Positions 58,847 to 64,000 of a DNA stretch of 64,000 nucleotides are shown here, one piece after another. The notes beneath the pieces were generated by a model. That model searched no databases. It saw only the letters and a program-made list of their open reading frames with translations, and was not told where the DNA came from. Numbering within the stretch: position 1 is the stretch's first letter; each line of letters starts with the position of its first letter. A program made the position numbers and the translations under genes. Source of the stretch: Bacteroidaceae bacterium (GTDB lineage: Bacteria > Bacteroidota > Bacteroidia > Bacteroidales > Bacteroidaceae); contig JAKSLL010000005.1 in the NCBI GenBank assembly GCA_024401215.1, positions 30,387 to 94,386 of the forward strand. The letters run 5' to 3'.

Positions 58847-59164
58847 TTAAGCTACGATTGACTTAACAACAACCTGAGTGAACTGCTCACGATGACCTCT
58901 CAACTTGCGGTATCCCTTACGACGACGCTTGTGGAAAACAAGAACCTTGTCACCCTTAACGAGTGGAGATACTACTTCGAGAACTACCTTTGCGCCCTCA
59001 ACAGTTGGAGTGCCAACTTTTACTACACCGTCGTTGTCAACCAACAACACCTTCTCAATTTCAACAGTTGCATTAGCCTCAACATCCTTGATGTGGTGAA
59101 CGAAGAGCTTCTTGCCTTCCTCGATCTTGAACTGCTGACCCTGAATTTCTGCAATTACGTACAT
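58847..59164 (-). CDS. rplU: 50S ribosomal protein L21
   Basis: The 105-residue protein begins [20 protein letters not shown] and ends [20 protein letters not shown] plus a short tail, as in other L21 proteins, which bind 23S rRNA. It is the first gene of the rplU-rpmA unit and has a structured leader at 59192-59238. Confidence 0.97.
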   Translation of the reverse strand: MYVIAEIQGQQFKIEEGKKLFVHHIKDVEANATVEIEKVLLVDNDGVVKVGTPTVEGAKVVLEVVSPLVKGDKVLVFHKRRRKGYRKLRGHREQFTQVVVKSIVA

Positions 59165-59191
59165 TTTTTTTAATTGTTTTTAGGGTTGGAT

Positions 59192-59238
59192 CGGATGGCG
59201 AAACACTCTTAATGTGTTTACTTTTTCTGGCCATTCCG
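59192..59238 (-). promoter_or_regulatory. Structured rplU leader hairpin
   Basis: On the minus strand cggaatggc pairs with gccatccg with a one-base bulge, and an inner stem pairs aaacac with gtgttt across attaaga. The two stems stack with an internal loop, as in ribosomal-protein autoregulatory leaders. It ends 27 bp before the rplU start. Confidence 0.55.
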
Positions 59239-59251
59239 ACATAATCGGCTG

Positions 59252-59281
59252 CAAAGTTACGACTTTAATTGGTCATGACAA
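59252..59281 (-). promoter_or_regulatory. Bacteroidetes-type promoter of rplU-rpmA
   Basis: On the minus strand TTG (forward caa 59279-59281) and TAACTTTG (forward caaagtta 59252-59259) are 19 bp apart. The leader is about 85 nt and contains the hairpin. Confidence 0.72.
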
Positions 59282-59445
59282 AACTTTTCAGCGTTTTTTT
59301 ATTCTCATCTCGTTGATTTTCTTTGTTAAACTTAGTCTTTTTATTATAGGTATGCTGTTGAAACCTATAAATCATACAATTGCCTTTAAGCATTTTAAGA
59401 GAGGCGAAACAACCTCATCATGCGTTGCCTTTTTAAGTCATGTTG

Positions 59446-59514
59446 CTTTACGGGCTAAAGTATATTTACTTTACGGGCTAAAGCATGTTTGCTTTGCGGG
59501 CTAAAGCATCTCAT
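59446..59514. repeat. Three tandem 23-bp units, with dispersed repeat at its right end
   Basis: Three head-to-tail units start ctttacgggctaaagtatat, ctttacgggctaaagcatgt and ctttgcgggctaaagcatct. Each has a small cttta/taaag palindrome. From 59498 to 59540 the sequence matches the reverse complement of 23782-23820 (aacaacacgagcta core). Confidence 0.7.
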
Positions 59515-59554
59515 GGTTAGCTCGTGTTGTTTTCAGAACATTAAATGTGCATTA

Positions 59555-62530
59555 TCAGAATCTTCCTCCGCCACCATTTCCGCCATTATTTCCTCGGCTT
59601 CCACCTCCGTTATTGCGTCCTCCCTCTCTGTTGCCTCTTGAGCCTTCTTGGCGATTTTCTCCATTTGACTGGTTGTCGTAATATCCGCTTTCATATCTTT
59701 GCTGGCGGAGGTTGGCTCTTGCCGCCTTTGTGCCGAAGGTGTTGAATCGTAGAGTGAATGTTGCCATAAAGTATGAGTGTACGCTGTTAGTCTCAGTATC
59801 GCGGCGTGAGTATGCGTTGATAGTGCGGCTTATGTTGCTGCGGCGGTTGAGGATGTCGTACGCTTGTATAGCTATTGTGCCAGCTTTGCGATAGAGGAAG
59901 CGGTATGATATCTGCGCGTTCCATATCAGTTCGTTTGTGTTCATCTCTGCAGATGAATATCCACGACGGCTGCTCATGTTTATGTCTGTATTGTAGCCGA
60001 ATCCGTTGCTGAAGTTGCCTGTGCTTGAGAGTCCGTAATTGAAGTTATAGTAATTATGGTTACTGTTTGGCAGGAGCATGTTGTCTGAGTTGTTCCAGCT
60101 GAGACGTCCGTTAGCTCTTACGTCGATAGTGTTGAGACGAAGGGTGATTGAGAGGTTGCTGTTGATGTTATTTGTCTTAACGGTATTTTTGAGCGTCTCT
60201 CGATTTTGGTACACATACGACACATTCTTATTAAATGAGTAAGAAACTCTCGTGTTGAGTCTCAGTTTCTCCCATCCGAGAGGTGTGCCGAATCCTGCTT
60301 CTGCAGAGCATCGCCAGTCACCGTTGATGTTGACAGGCTGGCTTCGCTGACCACCTGTCTCGATGTTGTATTCCGTCTTCTGTTCGATGGAGTTGATGGT
60401 GTTGCTGAAAGTCAGTCGTCCGTTGATGTTCTGCTTTGTTTCTTCAAAGTAGTTATTGTAGTCAGCCTGGAAGTTATTGTTGAATGAAGGCTTCAAGTCT
60501 GGATTTCCCTCTCTGATATTGAGCGGATTGCTGTTGTCGGTGAGGTTGAAGAGATCAGTCATGTTTGGCTGCTGCGTGTTCCCACGATAGGAGAAATTCA
60601 GCGTGTGTCTGTTGGAGAATCTGAAACGTGCATTAGCAGTTGGCGAGATGCGTGAGAAGTCATGGCTTGCTATGGTGTCAAGTCCTTGGTACTGATACAT
60701 CATCTTTTGGTTCTGTTCTTCAATCCTCACTCCCGCTGTGACATTCATAAGCTGAGTGTTGAGTCTCAGCTGAAGGTCAAGATTATGTGTCTTGTTCACA
60801 TTGTCGGTGTAGCGTGATAGTCGTGTGCTGCGGAATTCCTCTATGTCCATGCCATCAGGGAATCGTCCGTACATTTCATAGAAATTCCATATTTCCTTGC
60901 CTATGGCATCCACTTCGGCAAAGTCATAAGTCTTTCCGTCGCTATGTCTCTTAGAATAATTATATGTGTAATTGATTTGCGCGAAGAGGTTGCGCAATAT
61001 AGGTTCGTTGTATGTGAATCCAACCGAATAGTTGCGGTTGCTGTTCGGGGTGTTGCGCAGGCGGAAAGTTAGGTCGGTGGAGTCGTTGCGTTGGTGGTAG
61101 ATTACATTCGACTGGTTGTAAGCTTTGTTGCTGCTTCCACTCGTTGCTCCGTTGAGTCGGAGGCTGATGTTGCGTCCGTTGTAACCTGTTGGGTTGCTCT
61201 CTCCAAACCAAGGATTGCCGTGTATGTGACGGTTGAGCATAAGTGAGCCACTCCAGTTGTAGTTGGTGCCGTCTGACCAGTTTCGTGATTTGTTATCGTT
61301 GATTTTTATTGAATTGTCGATGTTGTCGAGCTCGTCGAGTGGATTCTTCACTCCGTTCTGATGTGGGTCGTCATTGAATGTGACATTCACATTGCTTGAG
61401 TTGCTTTTTGAGTCGCCGAGTGTGAACTGAGGCTGGAAGAGGAGGGTAGTGATGGAGTCAATCTTCCACTCCACCTTGAATCTTCCTCCATAACTATTGC
61501 TTCTGTTCTCGTTGAGATTGCGACTGTTGCTGAAAGACTGTGCGGTAAAATTCTGCGAACTGTTATATGTTCTCGTGTCTCCCTTTCTATAATTATATGT
61601 GAGATTTCCTCCCACCTCTATTTTGTCTTTGATGGAATATACAAGTCTGCCGCCGTATTGACCTGAAGTGTTATTGCCATTTCCGTTGCCTCTGTTGTCG
61701 TTGCCCACATTGGCTGTAACGGTGGTTTGGAAGTTGTCTCTGAAACTGTTTACCTGTGCCCTCTCCTGGTATTTGCTTTCTGTGCCATAGCCAAGGCCGA
61801 TGTTGCCGTTCCATCCATTCTTGAAACCCTTGCGTATGGTGAGATCCATTACGGTCTCCTCATTCCCGTCATCGACACCTGTTATTCTTGCATTGTCAGA
61901 CTTCCTGTCATAAGTCTTAATTTTTTGTACAATCTCAGCAGGTATGTTCTTCATTGCCATATCTTTGTCATTGCCAAAATATTCTTTTCCTTCAAGCATG
62001 ATTTTTGATACAGTCTTGCCGTTTACCTTGATAGTTCCGTCTTCCACTTCCACTCCAGGCAATTTCTTTACGAGGTCTTCGAGCATGCTTCCTTCTGGTA
62101 CTTTTATTGCATCTGCATTGTACACGAGAGTGTCATCTTTGACCTCCACCTCTTGCAGATTGGCTGTCACAACCGCCTGGGCAAGTTCAACACTTCCAGG
62201 CACCAGCTTTATTGTTCCTACTGTCACATTGATACCAGAACTTGTTGTGATGTTTATTTTCTTATAGAGAGTGTGGTAGCCGATGTAAGATACTTTGAGG
62301 AGGTATGAGCCGACTTTTATGCCCTTGATGGTGAACGAACCATCTTCGTTTGTTGTTCCTCCTGTCACCATCTTTGCTGTGTCGGGTGTCATAACCATTA
62401 CGGTTGACCTCATCAGCCCTTCGCTTGTGTCGTTGTCGATAATCTTGCCTCTAAGTGTCACCTGTGCATAAGTGCATAGTGCCACCATTGTAAATGTGGA
62501 TAGTAAAAGTAATTTTTTCAGAATTGTCAT
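59555..62530 (-). CDS. Outer-membrane beta-barrel protein with carboxypeptidase-regulatory domain
   Basis: The 991-residue protein has a signal peptide ending near CTYAQ. A carboxypeptidase-regulatory-like domain follows (VTLRGKIIDNDTSEGLM, about residues 23-110). Then comes a plug-like segment with DTLVYNADAIKVPEGSMLED and LPGVEVEDGTIKVNGKTVSK, and a long beta-barrel of the OMP_b-brl_3 type. The tail beyond residue 940 is rich in Gly, Arg and Asn and ends in GGGGRF, with terminal Phe as in many outer-membrane barrels. It resembles TonB-dependent receptors but has no SusD partner here. Cargo or substrate is unknown. Confidence 0.88.
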   Translation of the reverse strand: MTILKKLLLLSTFTMVALCTYAQVTLRGKIIDNDTSEGLMRSTVMVMTPDTAKMVTGGTTNEDGSFTIKGIKVGSYLLKVSYIGYHTLYKKINITTSSGINVTVGTIKLVPGSVELAQAVVTANLQEVEVKDDTLVYNADAIKVPEGSMLEDLVKKLPGVEVEDGTIKVNGKTVSKIMLEGKEYFGNDKDMAMKNIPAEIVQKIKTYDRKSDNARITGVDDGNEETVMDLTIRKGFKNGWNGNIGLGYGTESKYQERAQVNSFRDNFQTTVTANVGNDNRGNGNGNNTSGQYGGRLVYSIKDKIEVGGNLTYNYRKGDTRTYNSSQNFTAQSFSNSRNLNENRSNSYGGRFKVEWKIDSITTLLFQPQFTLGDSKSNSSNVNVTFNDDPHQNGVKNPLDELDNIDNSIKINDNKSRNWSDGTNYNWSGSLMLNRHIHGNPWFGESNPTGYNGRNISLRLNGATSGSSNKAYNQSNVIYHQRNDSTDLTFRLRNTPNSNRNYSVGFTYNEPILRNLFAQINYTYNYSKRHSDGKTYDFAEVDAIGKEIWNFYEMYGRFPDGMDIEEFRSTRLSRYTDNVNKTHNLDLQLRLNTQLMNVTAGVRIEEQNQKMMYQYQGLDTIASHDFSRISPTANARFRFSNRHTLNFSYRGNTQQPNMTDLFNLTDNSNPLNIREGNPDLKPSFNNNFQADYNNYFEETKQNINGRLTFSNTINSIEQKTEYNIETGGQRSQPVNINGDWRCSAEAGFGTPLGWEKLRLNTRVSYSFNKNVSYVYQNRETLKNTVKTNNINSNLSITLRLNTIDVRANGRLSWNNSDNMLLPNSNHNYYNFNYGLSSTGNFSNGFGYNTDINMSSRRGYSSAEMNTNELIWNAQISYRFLYRKAGTIAIQAYDILNRRSNISRTINAYSRRDTETNSVHSYFMATFTLRFNTFGTKAARANLRQQRYESGYYDNQSNGENRQEGSRGNREGGRNNGGGSRGNNGGNGGGGRF

Positions 62531-63066
62531 TGTGTCAGTTTGGGGTTAGTTATTTATTCATACGTTTGGCTTTTAATCCTTTTAATGCCTAAGTTTCTGG
62601 TCACAATTATTTTTATAATCAAGAATTAAGAGAATGAGAGAAATTCCATCCGGATGGATTCTCTTGATTCCAATCGTAACGATTTAATTCTGAGTCATAA
62701 AGAACAGTTTGTTTCAAACTGAAAGAAGAAATCTCTAATTTGGCTATGCCGAGCTCTTCGAGGTTCTCTAAATTGGCTACGCCGAGCTGACGGTTCTTGA
62801 TAAATATAAAAATAATTTTGAATACTTACTTAATTATTTATTAGACGTAATATTCGTTCAATGGTTTAAGTGTCATTATGAATTAATTGTTGTCTCATTT
62901 GGCATTTATGCTTCTTTGTCGCTGTGACATCCCTTTATTCTTATTTCATACAAAGTGTGAAAGTATAAAATGACTTCATTAGACCTTCGTTATAATGTCT
63001 ATTTTACAAATCATATCTTATTTGCAAAAAATGTTATGATAATGATGTTGAATTATTGTTGAAAAT
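62531..63066. other. Long gene-free stretch with short repeats
   Basis: No gene is supported. At 62731-62788 two units of tctctaatttggctatgccg plus agct occur 33 bp apart (second unit tctctaaattggctacgccg plus agct). A related ttggcttacgccgagcttcg is at 8219-8240. At 62800-62833 aaaataattttgaatactta resembles the right end of the miniature repeats at 6993 and 8469. Confidence 0.6.
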
Positions 63067-63097
63067 TTGTTTGTTTAATTATATTGTCTTACTTTTG
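63067..63097 (+). promoter_or_regulatory. Bacteroidetes-type promoter of the terminal repeat-protein gene
   Basis: TACTTTTG at 63090-63097 with TTG at 63067-63069 or 63071-63073 (17-20 bp apart). The leader would be about 220 nt. Confidence 0.55.
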
Positions 63098-63325
63098 TAA
63101 GAATTAATTTTATACTTATCGGTTTAGCGTGCCGATTGTTTTAAGCCAAAAAGAGAATTAAGGTTGAATTATAAATGACAAGTTTGTTGTTTTTTAATTA
63201 CCTTTGATTTAATTGAAATAATGTTGTATAGTTTCTCTCCCCTGACTGCGTGAATAGCGTTAGGGAAGGAGTATGTTATATATAATTATGAAATAATAAA
63301 AAAGATAATATAAAAGAAAGCACAA

Positions 63326-64000
63326 ATGAAAGTACTAAAACAATTATCATTAGCATTGTCATTCCTGCTCGCTACGGTTGCTCAAGCTCAGCCCGTGGTA
63401 AAAGTGAATGACAACTCTTACAATGCAAAAGGTATTTCGGTTAGTCCAAGCACCATGACAATTTCATTGATTGGGGATGAATCTCAGGTGATTCCACTTC
63501 AGCATGGTTACAATCTTGATTTCACAATTACTGAGGAAGAGTCTGAAGTTGGAGGTGAAGATGCAGTCTTGCCAACACCTGCACCCCAACATACATGCGA
63601 TGCTGATGCGGTGAGTGCGTTGTGTCTCATTTTGAGTGACGATTCAAAGGTGGCATTCAGTGTTGATCCTGATACTCATCTTGATATATATGACAAAGAG
63701 TATTGGATTGTCTTCCCAGATGAAACAGTGTACAAATATCCCAAATCACAAGTTAAGGCTTTCTGTATAACTAATCCTCACCAGCTTGTTACAGACGCTG
63801 CAGTACCAGCAACATGTACAGAAGCAGGTAAGACAGAGGGTTCACACTGTTCTGTATGCAAGGATACTATTGTTGCTCAAGAAGTTATAGAAGCTCCTGG
63901 TCATATAGTTGTAGTTGACGAGGCAGTACCAGCAACATGTACCGTAGCAGGTAAGACAGAGGGAGCACATTGTTCTGTATGCGAGGAGATTCTTGTTGCT
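63326..64000 (+). CDS. Secreted protein with repeated Cys-containing GKTEG units, partial
   Basis: The frame starts at ATG 63326 and is open to the end of the window (225 codons). A signal peptide ends near TVAQAQ. After about 150 residues of unassigned sequence come at least two repeat units of the form AVPATCTEAGKTEGSHCSVC, spaced about 40 residues apart, each with three cysteines and an EAPGHIVVVDEAVP connector. Such repeats occur in large surface proteins of gut bacteria. The C-terminus, and any type IX sorting domain, lie outside the window. Confidence 0.85.
   Translation, partial: MKVLKQLSLALSFLLATVAQAQPVVKVNDNSYNAKGISVSPSTMTISLIGDESQVIPLQHGYNLDFTITEEESEVGGEDAVLPTPAPQHTCDADAVSALCLILSDDSKVAFSVDPDTHLDIYDKEYWIVFPDETVYKYPKSQVKAFCITNPHQLVTDAAVPATCTEAGKTEGSHCSVCKDTIVAQEVIEAPGHIVVVDEAVPATCTVAGKTEGAHCSVCEEILVA

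Larger units (their letters stand above)
59165..59554. other. Spacer with rplU leader and promoter, and tandem repeats
   Basis: The 390-bp gap has the rplU hairpin and promoter in its first third and the 23-bp tandem repeats near its end. No gene is seen on either strand. Confidence 0.65.

Noticed and set aside
59446-59514. Possible CRISPR array
   Set aside because: The 23-bp units are adjacent with no unique spacers and there are no cas genes in the window.
1-64000. tRNA, rRNA or prophage genes
   Set aside because: No cloverleaf-like sequence, rRNA segment, phage structural gene or integrase was recognised on either strand by eye.

Overview
This window is chromosomal DNA from a member of the Bacteroidales, most like Prevotella or a close relative; species is not claimed. 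The evidence is: type IX secretion genes (porU, porV) plus a secreted protein with a type IX-like C-terminal domain; the block DUF4290-murA-rimM-dxr-rseP; a type III glutamine synthetase; LL-diaminopimelate aminotransferase; class III fructose bisphosphatase; a SusC-like carboxypeptidase-regulatory beta-barrel protein; and repeated promoters of the Bacteroidetes form TTG-N19/21-TAnnTTTG. I saw no rRNA, tRNA or CRISPR array.

Layout. (1) 1-6.9 kb: the 3' part of a type I restriction-modification island. It holds the end of a DUF1016 nuclease, hsdS, an internally deleted fic gene, an IS200-like element, an hsdR'/hsdS' chimeric relic, an internally deleted copy of the IS, and a full hsdR carrying an in-frame palindromic repeat. 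(2) 7-8.7 kb: a Panacea-domain antitoxin gene and a candidate toxin gene, bracketed by two copies of a structured miniature repeat. (3) 8.7-21.9 kb, minus strand: a TMEM43-like protein, ispF, porV, porU, a fumarylacetoacetase-like hydrolase, rseP, dxr, rimM, murA, DUF4290 and tsaB. (4) 22-44.4 kb: mostly housekeeping genes (yicC, gmk, a C11 protease lipoprotein, DUF2752/GYF_2-CD225, a CMD protein, PBP1A, kdsB, an M16-like protein, gyrA, a TPR protein, fbp, dapF, dapL, glutamine synthetase III). (5) 44.4-57.6 kb: an accessory region. Two toxin-antitoxin modules are separated by truncated copies of the 5' end of a Ser/Thr kinase gene. They are followed on the minus strand by a signalling cluster: two membrane kinases, a PP2C phosphatase, two FHA/zinc-ribbon proteins, a caspase-like protein, a SUMF1-fold protein, a DUF2971 protein, an acidic EF-hand-like protein and a LytTR regulator. 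(6) 57.7-64 kb: nth, rpmA, rplU with a structured leader, a large outer-membrane beta-barrel protein, and the start of a secreted cysteine-containing repeat protein that runs off the window.

How the parts work together. dxr and ispF are two steps of the non-mevalonate isoprenoid pathway; murA and PBP1A build peptidoglycan, dapF/dapL supply its diaminopimelate, and kdsB supplies activated KDO for lipopolysaccharide. PorU and PorV process and hold type IX cargo at the outer membrane, and the protein at 36.9 kb is a plausible cargo. In the accessory cluster, kinases and phosphatase would set phospho-threonine marks read by the FHA proteins. The caspase-like and SUMF1-like proteins may be effectors or targets; this is inference from gene context.

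The most interesting signals are the kinase 5'-end relics that bracket the toxin-antitoxin modules, the kinase/phosphatase/FHA/caspase cluster itself, the Panacea cassette between miniature repeats, and several families of short dispersed palindromic repeats, two of which enter coding sequences.
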